Shown here: one piece after another, positions 1-9,970 of the stretch
Layout: every line of letters starts with the position of its first letter
Position numbering within the stretch: the stretch's first letter is position 1
Notes under the pieces: generated by a model
What the model was told of the DNA's origin: nothing
The model's database searches: none
The model's input: the letters and a program-made list of their open reading frames with translations, nothing else
Assembly: GCF_004664715.2 (NCBI RefSeq)
Contig: NC_051084.1
Location: forward strand, 58,957,334-59,021,333
Source of the DNA: Peromyscus leucopus
Lineage: Eukaryota; Chordata; Mammalia; Rodentia; Cricetidae
Length of the DNA: 64,000 nucleotides
Direction: 5' to 3'
Program-made: the position numbers and the translations under genes

Positions 1-117
1 TTTTCAGGTACAACATGGGGTTTTGAATCTGAATAAAAAAAATCAGGGCACATATATGCTGTGCAAGTTAAATATTCATATTTGTGGCTTTAAGAATGTG
101 ATAATGGAGGTTTGAGC

Positions 118-505
118 TGAGCGAGATTGCGCCCTTACTAAATACAGGGAATAGAACCAAGAAAAGAAGTCTTAAATGAACACGCCTTTTAATCAGCTTG
201 GTGCTCCAGCTGTGGCCTGTGGGAGCGCCTTACACAGTCCACAGTGGCCGGGCTCTCGGGGAGGATTAATACCAAATGCAAATATCATCCTCTCGGTTCC
301 TATGGTTTTCATTTCAGTTTCTTCGGGAGGAATAATTGTTCGCTGGATCTCGCCATAGACTTCCCAACCTCTGCTCATCTCCCTTCGATTGTTCTGACCA
401 TTTGATTTGGAGGTGCTCTGCCATAAAAGTAAACGATTATTGTGAAGTATACCTCCCCATCTCCTAAAACCGAGTTATGCAAATAACAGACCCCGGTTGA
501 AGAGT
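118..505. other. CpG-retaining unique segment, candidate conserved regulatory element
   Basis: This stretch holds about 14 CpG dinucleotides in under 400 bp, far above the depleted level of the surrounding DNA, and no repeat family is recognisable in it. It contains AT-rich homeobox-like cores and an octamer-like ATGCAAAT at 276-283, which sits beside runs of GC-rich sequence. Small open frames occur on both strands but none looks like a protein. Preserved CpGs without a CpG-island length suggest selective constraint or an unmethylated enhancer. That function is inference; no alignment was possible. Confidence 0.4.
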
Positions 506-2095
506 CTGAAAACCAAATAGTGAGCCATGTTACAGCTATGGCTACTATGACTTAAACACCCAGTTTCATGGGGGAAGGCTTTGTTTCCAGCCATTCAGGG
601 ATCCTTCCTGTGCTTCCAGATCTAGAGGGAGCCATAGATTCCCTGCCAGGGTCCCTAAATCAACTTCTGTTTCCTAGGCACCACAGTTTCCCAAATATTC
701 TTATCTGTGATCTGCCCCTGGTCTAGTAGAGTCCAGTCCTTAGGCTGGCTTCTGTCGATGTGTACTAGTGATTGTGTTTTGGGGAATGGAGATCTTGTGT
801 TGCATTTTTTTTTTTTAACAGAGATGTGGAAAGCCTGGGGAGTGTGTGTGTCCTGCAGAAATTTGGATTTCATTGCATTAAATAACTTGCAGTTAGTGAC
901 AGGGTTCAGATGAGGACCCATATGTCCTCCATTCCTTTTTTCTTTTCACAGTACCACCACAGCTCTAGCTAACTAGCATCATCAATGAGTACTGATAGTT
1001 TATAGCAACTTGGGAATTAAAAGAGCAGCAGGAATACCTGTCTTGGGCTAGCACAGGCGTCACCCCTGGGCCTCCTGGGCCTTCTACCTGATGTTTGTGT
1101 ATTTTCTCCAGTTTTGTCCCTCAGCTTGTTAACTAACTCCTTGATTGGGTTGAATGTGGTCTCTACCTTTCTAAGTCGGTCTTCTCTTAGGGGTTCCAAT
1201 TGCCATCGATTTCATCAATCTGCTGCCTAGACTGCCAATCACGGGCGGGCTAGCCATTCACTTGTTTCATACTTTCTGTTCTGCTTCTGCTTCTTGGCTG
1301 GGTGAGGCAGGCCCTGGGGAGTTTTCTCAAAATAAGGCTGTTTCGTTTTTCTTTTGTGAGCCAGGTCATTTGCTGTGGAAATGGTTGTGATTAAGATCTC
1401 GTTAATGTTACCCAAGTGCTTTCCAAGCTGCTGGTTACTGCAACAGAGGTCAAAGGAAGGAATCCTAGTTGGACCGGGTAGCTGCAAAAGTTGATAATTC
1501 CAATGCAGCAGAGAGGAGTTTGTGGAAGAATGTCTAGGTGGTGATGTCAGCTTTGAAGTGAAAAAGTATGAACCCTGCAAGCTACAACGGCCACCACTGT
1601 ATTTCCTGAATGACCTCTGTCTGGAACTGCCCTATGATGAATCAAGTGCTGTGTTCATAAAAACAATTTTAACTGCCTTTTCTATCCTTAGTAAGCTGAT
1701 AGTTTTATATACTGGAGTATAACATTCTATTAGACGTTAAAAGAACATTAATAACAAGGCTGAAACATTTACAATGGATGAGGACTAAAGAGATGGGAGC
1801 CATTTAATAATAAAAGACTTAGAAGTGTCTTACATTCATAGCAAATTGCTAGTTATAATCTCCGAGGAACAGCTGAGCTGTTCTTATCTCTGTTCCACTT
1901 GGCCAATTACGGTTAACCCTGAAGTTTATTCTCCTGTGTATCTAATTGTTCAGCAGGTGCTTACTGAGCACAGGCATCAGGAACCTTGTTGGGTTTCAAG
2001 CCTCAAAGGGCTCCTTGTCTGCTGGGGGATCCTGTTGTGTAGACAAGAGTAATGAGGAGGCATGTAGCCTGGTGAGCCATATGTTATGCTCACAT

Positions 2096-2098
<3 letters not shown>
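506..2098. other. Unique non-coding DNA, no recognised repeat
   Basis: I recognise no SINE, LTR or gene here. Two minus-strand open frames (1017-1199 and 1239-1580) have protein-like composition and are discussed as a finding, but they are in different frames with a stop between them and no homology I can name. A T11-12 tract lies near 807-818. Confidence 0.5.

Positions 2099-2140
<42 letters not shown>
2099..2140. repeat. (TG)n microsatellite
   Basis: A pure TG dinucleotide tract of about 21 units. It creates meaningless Cys-Val and Thr-His open frames on the two strands. Confidence 0.97.
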
Positions 2141-2990
2141 GGTCTCTGACTTTAAAAAACAATGAGAGTCTATGTTACATAGACTTTCTCATTATCAACT
2201 TGCAGAAATTCCTCCTTATCAAGCCTTTGTAATACTATTCCATGGTGTGAATATCACATATTTATTCGAGCTTTCTCCTAATTTGGGTGTTCTGTTTGTT
2301 TCTAGTTGTTTTGCTACTTCAAAAATATCAACAATGATGCAAAAAGATGTAACACATTCCTAGTATTGGGGGTTTTATTTGACAGCATATGATGTCAAGT
2401 TGTCTCCCACGCTATATGGTGACTTCATTTAAATTACACACACACACACACACATGCACACTTTAGGAAGTTTCTACAGTAGTAAGTTCTCACATAGCTT
2501 TTCAAAGGCCTTTAGTATTAGTCTCCCCTGCTCCCCCCCCCCACATCCCCTCCTATACTAGTTCAATAGTGGCACAAATGTTCACCAAATAACCGATCAC
2601 AGTTTGTTGGTTAAGGCCCCACCCAAGTGATGGGACCCTTGTCTGATATTGTTAATGAAGCTGAGAACGTAAGACTAGAGAGGTCATAAGCCTAGGGAAA
2701 TCCTATTATTATTTCTATTTTGCTAAATGAACACAGCGATAAAATGAATCCCTCTATACCCATAGAGCAGAGCACTGCTCAGCCCTCGGGAGAGAAGTTT
2801 CTTCTTGCAGCATGTGCTAATTAACATAAAGACTCACAAGTGGACAGTGTGCGGAGCGTTAAAGACATTGGCGTGCTCAGCCTTAAATGGGATGTCTTCA
2901 TCACATCCCCCTTTCAAATTCCAGGAATCTATCTAAGAGAGTAGGAAGCTTGTAAGAGCCAATGGTGGTGGATGATTTCTAAAACACATC
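2141..2990. other. Unique or very old repeat DNA with a short (CA)n and C10 tract
   Basis: Mostly unassigned. The part around 2220-2340 reads like a decayed L1 in antisense (a phrase resembling 'ctattccatggtgtg...'), at low confidence. A (CA)n tract lies at 2437-2454 and a run of ten C at 2533-2542. No gene is seen. Confidence 0.4.
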
Positions 2991-2999
2991 ATTTTTTTT

Positions 3000-3449
3000 T
3001 TTAAACACAAAAGGACAGGGGCACATAGGAACACACAGAGACTGTAACAGCATGCACAGGACCTGCACAAATTCAGGCCAGACAAAAATCCCAGCAACAA
3101 AAAGAGGAAGTGGGCACCAAGTCCCATCCCTAACCAAGAAGCTGTTTGCAATTGATACCTGCTGGGAGAGGGAAAATTCAGTTTTATTCAAGGGAGTAAC
3201 ACTGGGTATATCAAACACACACAAGTGCATCAAAAACACACTCCATGCTCAGGACGAGATGGACAACACAATTTGGACTCTGATTTTAGTGGCTTCTAAG
3301 TGTTGTTTTTGTTTATTTTTTAAGATCAAGAAAGAACATGAAGTTGGGTAGGGAGGGAGGGGGACCTGGGAAGAGTTGGGGTTGGGAAAGGATATGGTAA
3401 AGATATACTGTATGAAATTCCCAAAGAATAAATAAAAAAATAATAAAAG
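3000..3449 (+). mobile_element. L1 LINE 3'UTR fragment (rodent Lx-like), 5'-truncated
   Basis: The sequence follows the rodent L1 3'UTR: a segment about not finding in-frame coding, with 'aaccaagaagctgtttgcaa' and 'gggtatatcaa' phrases, then a G-rich run (GGGAGGGAGGGGG near 3349-3363) and an A-rich tail with AATAAA-like motifs at 3428-3449. The A-rich end puts the element on the plus strand. It is severely 5'-truncated, as usual for L1. Subfamily is not determined. Confidence 0.75.
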
Positions 3450-3699
3450 GGAAGAAGCTATTCTCAACAATATGTTCTTCTCTTTGTACCCCCATGCCCC
3501 TGCATGGCACTTAGATCAGGAGGCAGAGGTGACTGGCTACCTTTAGCGGCTGCCCTTTTATATTTATTGTTTTCCCCGGCTGAGTACTATTCCCACCCAA
3601 CTCAGCAACATTAGATGGCTCATCCCATCCCGCTGTAGACTCCTCCAAGTGGATAGCCTTTGCATGGAGAGTCTTCATCAGCATGGCTGAAATGTGGTG

Positions 3700-4195
3700 A
3701 TAATTAGTTCATACTCCAACAAAGAAAATTTGCCTGAAGATCAGAGGACAGAGCCAGCTACTAGATTAAACATAGAGAGAGGCCAGGCAGTGGTGGCACA
3801 TACCTTGAATCCTAGCACTCTGGAGGCAGAGATCCATCTGGAGCTCTCTGAGTTCAAGGCCACCCTGGACTACATAAGATTAATCCAGTCTAAAAGAGAA
3901 ATAGTGCCAGGCAGTGGTGGCTCACACCTTGGGAGTCACATGCCTTTAGTCCCAGCACTAGGAAGGTTGAAACAGGAAGTGATATGGCTGGGTGGAGAAA
4001 GGCATATAAGGCAGGAGGAGACAGGACCTCAGTCCTTTCGGGCATTCAGTCTGAGGATTCTTGGAGACAGGATCTTCCCCTTTCGGCTGAGGAGTTGGCG
4101 AGGTAAGAAGTGGCTGTGTTTTGTTTCCTTTGATTTTTCAGCATTTATCTCAATATCTAGCTCCGGGTTTTTCTTATAAGACCAATTAGAATTCA
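3700..4195 (+). mobile_element. Composite non-autonomous retroposon containing two B1-derived units
   Basis: A dispersed rodent unit begins with 'gcctgaagatcagaggacag' (about 3731-3750) and carries two B1-like monomers ('gccaggcagtggtggc' at about 3782 and 3908). It then runs through a 'ggcatataaggcaggaggag'-type segment and ends in 'ttataagaccaattagaatt' near 4190. The 161-residue open frame across it is fortuitous. I believe this is a recurrent composite in rodent genomes (RMER-like), but I cannot name the family with certainty. Confidence 0.6.
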
Positions 4196-4199
4196 TGCA

Positions 4200-4714
4200 A
4201 CAGAAACAGTTTTAGAGTAATGCTGCTGCCTGGGTTCCATGACCCTGTCCTTCCTCCCACTCTCCTGGAAGATGTCAGACCTGCACTCTATTCAGAGACT
4301 CGAGATTGACACCACTCCCTCTACCTTTAGTCACAGCAGGCTTCTCCAATGACTAGTTGGCACATCCAGTCTCCTCTTGACATCTGATCTGTAGAGGACC
4401 TGAACCTTCCGTTAGAAAATTGCAGTGTTTCCTTTTTGTTTCTCATTTCATTTAGTCATCATTATTATTATGTTTTCTTCTATGAATTGTCTATTCGTCT
4501 TCTCCCCAATAATGCTCTTTAGACTCATTTTCTCTGTGAGTTACCTTTACATTTATACTATTAGATAGGACAAACGATGCTAAGTTGCAGGTTTTAGCTA
4601 AGACAGAATGTTGACATCCATGAAGCCAGGACCCAGAATATTTTCTTTATCACAGGGGTCTCATGGTACATTTTAAAACAGCCATCTCTGTTGCCTCCTG
4701 TCCACATTCTCATC
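4200..4714. other. Unassigned non-coding DNA
   Basis: No gene or confident repeat is recognised. AT-rich in the middle with a short (ATT)n-like stretch near 4458. Confidence 0.4.
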
Positions 4715-5345
4715 TTAATTTGCAGTGAACATTAGTCTGTTCTTCATTTCTGTGACATTGTCATTTCAAAATGTTTGAACAAGTGGAAAAAAACAGTCTT
4801 GAGATTTTCTACTTGTTAGAGTTCTGTAGAGATTCTACGGGGCCTGTGTGTCTAATATTAGTAGTCATTACTTTCTGTTGCTGCATGGTGTTCCAACTGG
4901 ATGTGCCATGTTTTCTTTAGCCATTAAGTGTGGAATAATGCCTGCATCATCTCCAGTGTGCATCCATTATGAGCAAATCCTGCATCATCTCTAGTGTGCA
5001 TCCATTATGAACAAAGCCTGCATCATCTCCAGTGTGTATCCAGTATGAACAAATCCTGCATCATCTCCAGTGTGTAGCCATTATGAACCAAGCCTGCATC
5101 ATTTCCAGTGTGCAGCCATTATGAACAAAGCCGGAACTCATCCAGGAGAGACGTTGCTGGGTTAAGATACTGTTTTCCTTTCCGAGGACACCTGTGTCAC
5201 CCAGTCTCACCAGCCATGAACCAGCTCCTTCCCACCATAGCCAGCATTTGCTACTGTCACTAGTTTTTATGCCAGTCATTTTAACAGGTGAGTTGTGATT
5301 GTGGTTGCTTTCTGTGCTTCTCTGCTGACAGTGTCATTAGATGTC
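4715..5345 (-). mobile_element. Ancient L1 (L1M) 3' region, antisense
   Basis: The plus strand reads the reverse complement of the 3' part of an old mammalian L1: 'tgcatggtgttcc', 'tgtgccatgttttctttagcc' in pieces, then a segment equivalent to the 'ttttatgccagtcattttaa' region near 5267 and a 'gtgagttgtgattgtggttg' phrase. It continues beyond the URR1 insertion (5748-6087) and beyond the SINE insertions downstream, so one old L1 underlies much of 4.7-7.65 kb. Part of it has been amplified into a 38-bp tandem array. Confidence 0.65.
4941..5130. repeat. 38-bp tandem repeat, five copies, inside the L1 remnant
   Basis: Five consecutive 38-bp units, each starting CCTGCATCAT and ending near ATTATGAACAAA(G/T), exactly fill 190 bp. 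Units differ at a few positions only. The monomer corresponds to the L1 segment next to the array rather than to a known satellite. Confidence 0.95.
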
Positions 5346-5547
5346 CCTGATTTTGTCCAACACCACAAACACTATCTGTTTTCTATGTGTATTCCTTCTG
5401 TGAAATGTCTCTCTAGTCCTCACTCAGCTGCATGTTTTCCCACTGCTGAGCTTCTAAGCACCTGACACAGGAGATGATTCCTTTGTCACGTCACCGCCTG
5501 CAAATGGGACCCGTTGTCCTCAGACCATGTTGCTTCATCCTCTAGAG
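5346..5547. other. Unassigned, probably decayed L1
   Basis: Short stretch between the L1 fragment and the URR1 element, with no confident family assignment. Confidence 0.3.
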
Positions 5548-5742
5548 TAGTGGTTCTCAACCTTCCTAATGCTGCAGCCCTTTAATACAGTTTCTCATGC
5601 TGTGGCGACTCCCAACCATAAAATTATTTTGTTGCTACTTCATAAGTGTGATTTTTCTACTGTTATGAATAGCTGACACACAACCCCTGTGAAAAGGTCA
5701 TTCAACTCCAAAGAGGTCATGACCCACAGCTTGAAAAACACT
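5548..5742. mobile_element. URR1-type hAT-Charlie DNA transposon (non-autonomous)
   Basis: It begins with the hAT terminal motif TAGTGGTTCTCAACC and contains the diagnostic internal phrase 'caaccataaaattatttt'. The far terminal inverted repeat is degraded (TTGAAAAACACT instead of TTGAGAACCACT). Two further copies occur in this window (13812-13996 and 47741-47942). It interrupts the antisense L1. Confidence 0.85.
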
Positions 5743-5747
5743 TTTCT

Positions 5748-6087
5748 AATGGTTCTTTTACAGCAAAAGTTTTACATTTTGATAAATTCCAAATGACCAG
5801 ATTTTTCCTGTCATGGATTGTGCTTGAGGTGTGAAATCTAACAGATATTTTTTTTCCTAGCCATTCTGGGAGTTCATTCTTTGCTTTCAGAAGCCATAAT
5901 CAGTGTATTATTTGCATATAAGCACACAATTCAGTCTGCTTAATGTCCATTTAAGATATGAGAAATGTGTTGATGTCCCTTCTGTGATGAATATGCTGTT
6001 GTTTCTGTATTATTTTCTGGGAAAAAAACTGTTCCCTGAATAGCCTTGCTACCTTTGCTAAAAATCAGTGGATGCAATTGTATAAAT
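5748..6087 (-). mobile_element. Ancient L1 (L1M), antisense, continuation
   Basis: The phrases 'ttttacattttgataaattc', 'tggattgtgcttgaggtgtg' and 'ccttgctacctttgctaaaa' match the reverse complement of L1 ORF2 3' coding sequence. They place this piece upstream (in L1 terms) of the 4715-5345 piece, as expected for one element split by insertions. Confidence 0.65.
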
Positions 6088-6098
6088 ATTCTGAACTC

Positions 6099-6283
6099 CT
6101 TTTTTAAAAAAATTATTTTTATGTGCATTGGTATTTTGCCTACATGTATGTCTGTGTGAGGGTGTTTGGATCTTGGAGTTATGGACAGTTGTAAGCTGCC
6201 ACATGGGTGCTGGGAATTGAACCTAGGTCCTCTGGAAGAGCAGCCAGTGCTCTTCATTACTGAGCCATCTCTCCAGCTATGAG
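6099..6283 (-). mobile_element. B3 (B2-superfamily) SINE with exact target duplication
   Basis: On the minus strand it starts with the tRNA-derived head (agctggagagatggctcag; the plus strand reads CTGAGCCATCTCTCCAGCT) and carries the typical 'ctggaagagcagccagtgct' body. It is flanked by the 12-bp direct repeat TATTCTGAACTC at 6087-6098 and 6284-6295, which is a target-site duplication inside the L1. Confidence 0.93.
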
Positions 6284-6339
6284 TATTCTGAACTCTTTAT
6301 GTAGCTTCATTGATTGATGTATATGCAAATGTGACACAG
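6284..6339 (-). mobile_element. Ancient L1 (L1M), antisense, short continuation
   Basis: A short strip of the same antisense L1 between two SINE insertions, with a 'tcattgattgatgtatatg' phrase matching L1 ORF2 in reverse. Confidence 0.5.
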
Positions 6340-6349
6340 GTTTAAAAAA

Positions 6350-6399
<50 letters not shown>

Positions 6400-6542
6400 C
6401 TTGTGCACACATGCATGTAGGTACCACGGAGTCCAGAAGGGTGTTGGATCCTCTAGAACCAGTTACAGGTGCTTGTGAGCCATCTCATGTTAGGTACTGG
6501 GAACCAAACTGGAATCTTCTGCAAGAGCAGGAAGCACTCAAT

Positions 6543-7246
6543 TGTAAATGGACATTTTCCTGTCCCGACACCCTGATCCCAAATAATTGACTCAGAGTCT
6601 GAATATGAATTACAAATGCTTGGCTGATAGCTCAGGCTTGCTACTAGCTAACTCTTACACTAAAATTAACCCATATGCTTTGCCATGTGGCTCTGTTGCT
6701 GGAGGGCTTCTCTCCAGGCTCCACCAAGCCCCGCAGTCCCACAATCCACGTATAAAATAATCACTCAGACACTTATATTATTATAAACTGTATGGCCGTG
6801 GCAAGCTTCTTGCTAACTGTTCATATATCTTAAATTAACCCATTTTTATAAATCTATACCTTGCCACATGGCTGGTGGCTTACCAGCATCTTTACATGCT
6901 GCTTATCCTGGCGGTGGCTGCAGTGTCTCTCTCTCCTTCTTCCTGTTCCCTCAATTCTCCTCTCTCCTTGTCCCGCCTATACTTCCTGTCTGGTCACTGG
7001 CCATCAGTGTTTTATTTATATAGAGCGATATCCACAGCATGGCTCATGGCTTGTTACCTCATTTTTCACATGTACTGCTTGTTTGGTGGCTGGCTGGCAT
7101 CTCTCCTGACTCCATCCTCCTTCTTCCCATCATTCTCAGTTCTGCTTTCCTGCCTAACTTCCTGCCCAGCTACCAGCCTGTCAGCTTTTTATTAACCAGT
7201 GAGAGTAATGTCTATTCCTAGTGTAGGAAAGGGTTGTTCCACAGCA
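6543..7246 (-). mobile_element. Solo ERVK-type LTR inserted in the B2, itself interrupted
   Basis: It starts TGTAAATGG and ends CCACAGCA on the plus strand, with flanking 6-bp repeats CTCAAT (6537-6542) and CTCAAG (7247-7252) that differ at one base. The LTR reads in the minus direction: a promoter-side segment near 7150-7246 and an AATAAA-equivalent on the minus strand. Its own sequence is about 350 bp; the rest is a second LTR inserted at 6694-7039. Six-base duplications are typical of class II (betaretrovirus-like) ERVs. Confidence 0.85.
6694..7039 (-). mobile_element. Solo ERVK-type LTR nested inside the preceding LTR
   Basis: It is 346 bp, runs TGTTGCTGG to TCCACAGCA on the plus strand, and is flanked by the perfect 6-bp duplication TGGCTC (6688-6693 and 7040-7045). 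Internal phrases such as 'aaactgtatggccgtggc' and 'cttgtcccgcctatacttcc' recur in LTRs at 33157, 44155, 50501 and 56421 and so define one local LTR family. This is the youngest layer of the stack. Confidence 0.92.
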
Positions 7247-7284
7247 CTCAAGGGCTGAGCCATCTCTCCAGCCCCATGACACAG

Positions 7285-7650
7285 TCACAATAGCTATATC
7301 TATATAGGCAAGCAGTCATACTCAAGCTTCCCACTTTATTCTTTCTTGTCCACAACACTTAAACTATTCCATTTCCTCCACCTTTCCACACAATCTGCAT
7401 AATATCATTGTCTATGAAAATCTTGCTGATATTTTATTTGGAATTATGTAACTTTGCAGTGACTTGAAGAGAACTAACAAATTATTCTACCAAATCTTTC
7501 AATGAATATGGCACATTTCTCTACTTGCTAGCTAATCCTTGATTTCCCTATTCAGTATTGGATACAACAGCATTTTAGCCTGCAAGTCTTGAGCATGTTA
7601 GATTCACATCTAATTATTTCATTTTTTTGAGTGATCATTTTTGTTTCAAA
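7285..7650 (-). mobile_element. Ancient L1 (L1M) ORF2, antisense, continuation
   Basis: The phrases 'tataggcaagcagtcatact', 'ccaaatctttcaatgaatat' and 'ttgatttccctattcag' match reverse-complement L1 ORF2 (RT region) and continue the element interrupted at 6339. Confidence 0.65.
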
Positions 7651-7651
7651 A

Positions 7652-7653
<2 letters not shown>

Positions 7654-7704
<51 letters not shown>

Positions 7705-7835
7705 ATGGACCACATAGTGCTTATAGAGGTCAAAGGGCAAGCTGCAGGAGTCAGTTGTCTCTTTCCACCCTGTGGGTCCCGGGGATCGAGATCATTTGTC
7801 AGGCTCAGTGACAAGCCCATTTTCCTTCTGAGGCA
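7654..7835 (-). mobile_element. B3-like SINE with (TG)n-expanded tail
   Basis: A (TG)n tract at 7654-7702 leads into 'tgtgggtcccggggatcgag' and a degraded tRNA-like head, the layout of a minus-strand B2-superfamily SINE whose A/TG-rich tail became a microsatellite. Confidence 0.7.
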
Positions 7836-7959
7836 GTTTGCGGGCTCTGTATTTAGTTTTTAATTATGGCATCCATGTCTTGTTAGTTTATAGCAACATA
7901 AATTTTATGTGACATAAAGTTCATAGTATGTGAGAATGTAGTTCATTTCTCAGACTATT
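7836..7959. other. Unassigned AT-rich DNA
   Basis: Short AT-rich strip between a SINE and an L1 piece; nothing recognised. Confidence 0.3.
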
Positions 7960-8985
7960 GTCATACCTTGAATGATATTAATTTAAAATATTTGGTTGTA
8001 ATGTTTCTATCATTCATATAAGATGATAAACTATGAGCTGCAAATGGACATGGAAAGTTAAGAAAGTATAATAAAATGAGCTACTAGACCTAAATATATA
8101 AATAATTATACTGAATGTTAATTGAGTAATCACTACAATTAAAAGGTTGATAGTAGAATGAATGAAAATAAAATCCAGTTACACATTATGTATAATTACA
8201 TTTAAATATAAATGAATAATCAGATAAAATTAAATGAATAGAAAATTGTACCATGCCAGCAGTAAGCCTGAGAAGGTAGTAATAACTGTATTAATATCAG
8301 ATAAAATATACTTCAAGACAAAGAGTATTTTTGGAGGATGGAATATGCACATATAATCAAAAGCTTAATAATTAAGGAAATGTACCAATAATAAATATGT
8401 ACAAGCTTACTAACATAGTTTCAACATAACGCTCAAATTCGTAGAATTAGAAAGAGGAATAGATAAATTCAAATTGTAGCTGGCAACATTAACATCTCAA
8501 TCTCCCCACAATTAACAGAATCAATATACATATGCAATAAGCATACATACATAGACAATATACATACACAAATAAGCAGGGGTGCATAGAATGTAAGGAT
8601 TATCCACAACTAACTAGAGGTTCATCAAATACTATATACCTAGTAACAGGGGGACGCACATTGTCAAAAGTAGATACTTATGCTCCATTCATATGACATT
8701 TTTGAAATTATAGCAAACAAATGAAGAAGAGATTGGTGGTTTACACATGTTCACAAGGGACTGTGTCTAAGCAAGAATGCTACAGGAAGTCAGCATGAGG
8801 AAGGGGACTTGATAAAGTCAATGTCAATATTCTGCCTGGAATATTGGGCTACAGTTTTATGCTAAGTAGTATCTGGAGAAACAGGATAAATTAGCTAGGA
8901 CATCTGTATTATTTCTTTCAGTTCCATAGCAATTTGTAATTGTCTCAAAATAAAACATTTACTAAAGTAATATTTAAAAGATGAT
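7960..8985 (+). mobile_element. Ancient L1 (L1M) fragment, sense: endonuclease region joined to 3'UTR
   Basis: The phrases 'attaatatcagataaaatat' and 'cttcaagacaaagagtattt' correspond to the L1 ORF2 endonuclease region in sense orientation. From about 8690 the text switches to old L1 3'UTR-like sequence and ends at 'aattgtctcaaaataaaaca', an A-rich terminus. Most of ORF2 between these parts is absent, so the copy carries a large internal deletion or is two pieces. No long frame survives. Confidence 0.65.
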
Positions 8986-9099
8986 ATTCTGACCATTGTC
9001 TGACATCTTAATACATTTAAACATGGATGGTCAACATGGTTGTGGAGGCAACATTTATTATATAAATCCTAACTCTCCATTTAAATCCTAACTCTCCAT
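8986..9099. repeat. Short stretch with a 19-bp tandem duplication
   Basis: AAATCCTAACTCTCCATTT occurs twice in direct succession at 9064-9082 and 9083-9101. The rest is unassigned. Confidence 0.85.
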
Positions 9100-9970
9100 T
9101 TATTTGAAATGCTATCTTCATCACATATGAACTTCTTGTGTCTGTCCTGCTCCACTGGTCTGTCTGTCTGGTCCTCTGACAGTACTAATGGCATTTGCTT
9201 CACAGTACTAATTGCATTTATTTCACAGTATTGTTCTCCACTTGCCTCCATTTGATGTCTCAGGTGACCCAATGGGGTCCTCAGAAGCCCTCTTGGGTGC
9301 AAACTGGAAACCGTCCCTTTTGAAAATGAATTTTGAGTGAATTAACACATGCAGATCATTCAGATCTTCTTTCTGATTTTCAATAATGATTTATGTTTTT
9401 ATTTACCTATGGATTTTATTGTCAATTTATTTGACAGTTTCTGATGTTACTGATACTGCGAAGATAAGGATTAAAATGGTATTCATCTCCCTTTATTTTT
9501 CTGGCTGTTCATTGCTAATGTAGAGAAAAATCTATTGTGCTTTCTGTGCCTATATTATATATTTTTCTGATTTATTTTTAATGTTTTATACTCCAGAATT
9601 TTATGTTTTCTATGCTTCCAGTCATATCATTAGCAAGAGAATTCTTTATACCTACCAATTACAATTTTTTTTGGTCATAATACATTAACCAGAATCAATG
9701 TATTATTGAACAATAATCACAATAATAGCTTCTCTGTCTTACTATTGATTTTAATTTAATTTAATTAAGTGGGTTCAGGCATTACAAGGCTTACTGCTGG
9801 TAATTTTAAAAGTGCATTTGCATAATTTAGTAACATTTTTATGTGATCATTTTAGTTAGTTTTTTTCTTTATAAATACTGGTGAATTTCACTAACGACAA
9901 CTGTGGTGTCTGCTATACGTTTTTATTTTAATCTATGAATATAACTATGTTGGTAGGGTTCCAACACTGA
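9100..9970 (-). mobile_element. Ancient L1 (L1M) ORF2, antisense, separate copy
   Basis: Reverse-complement L1 ORF2 text is recognisable ('atggattttattgtcaattt', 'ctggctgttcattgctaatg', 'ttccagtcatatcattagca'). It overlaps in L1 coordinates with the 7285-7650 piece, so it is a different copy or a duplication, not a continuation. Confidence 0.6.

Larger units (their letters stand above)
6340..7276 (-). mobile_element. B2-superfamily SINE split by nested LTR insertions
   Basis: The SINE body runs from a (GT)n-expanded tail (6352-6397) through 'ctagaaccagttacaggtg' to 6542, and resumes at 7247 with the reverse of its tRNA-like head (GGGCTGAGCCATCTCTCCAG). The 8-bp duplication TGACACAG flanks the whole at 6332-6339 and 7277-7284. 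The missing centre is occupied by an LTR (6543-7246). Confidence 0.88.

Noticed and set aside
2099..2162. Cys-Val and Thr-His open frames across TG tracts (also near 6354, 7627, 24045, 29493, 40830, 62443)
   Set aside because: They are translations of dinucleotide repeats and have no protein character.
3694..4179. 161-codon open frame
   Set aside because: It lies wholly in a B1-containing dispersed retroposon and encodes repeat sequence.
4941..5130. CRISPR-like array
   Set aside because: Units are contiguous without spacers, and the DNA is mammalian.
6251..6280. tRNA gene (A and B box-like sequences)
   Set aside because: The match is the tRNA-derived head of SINEs, here and at other SINE sites; no full cloverleaf.
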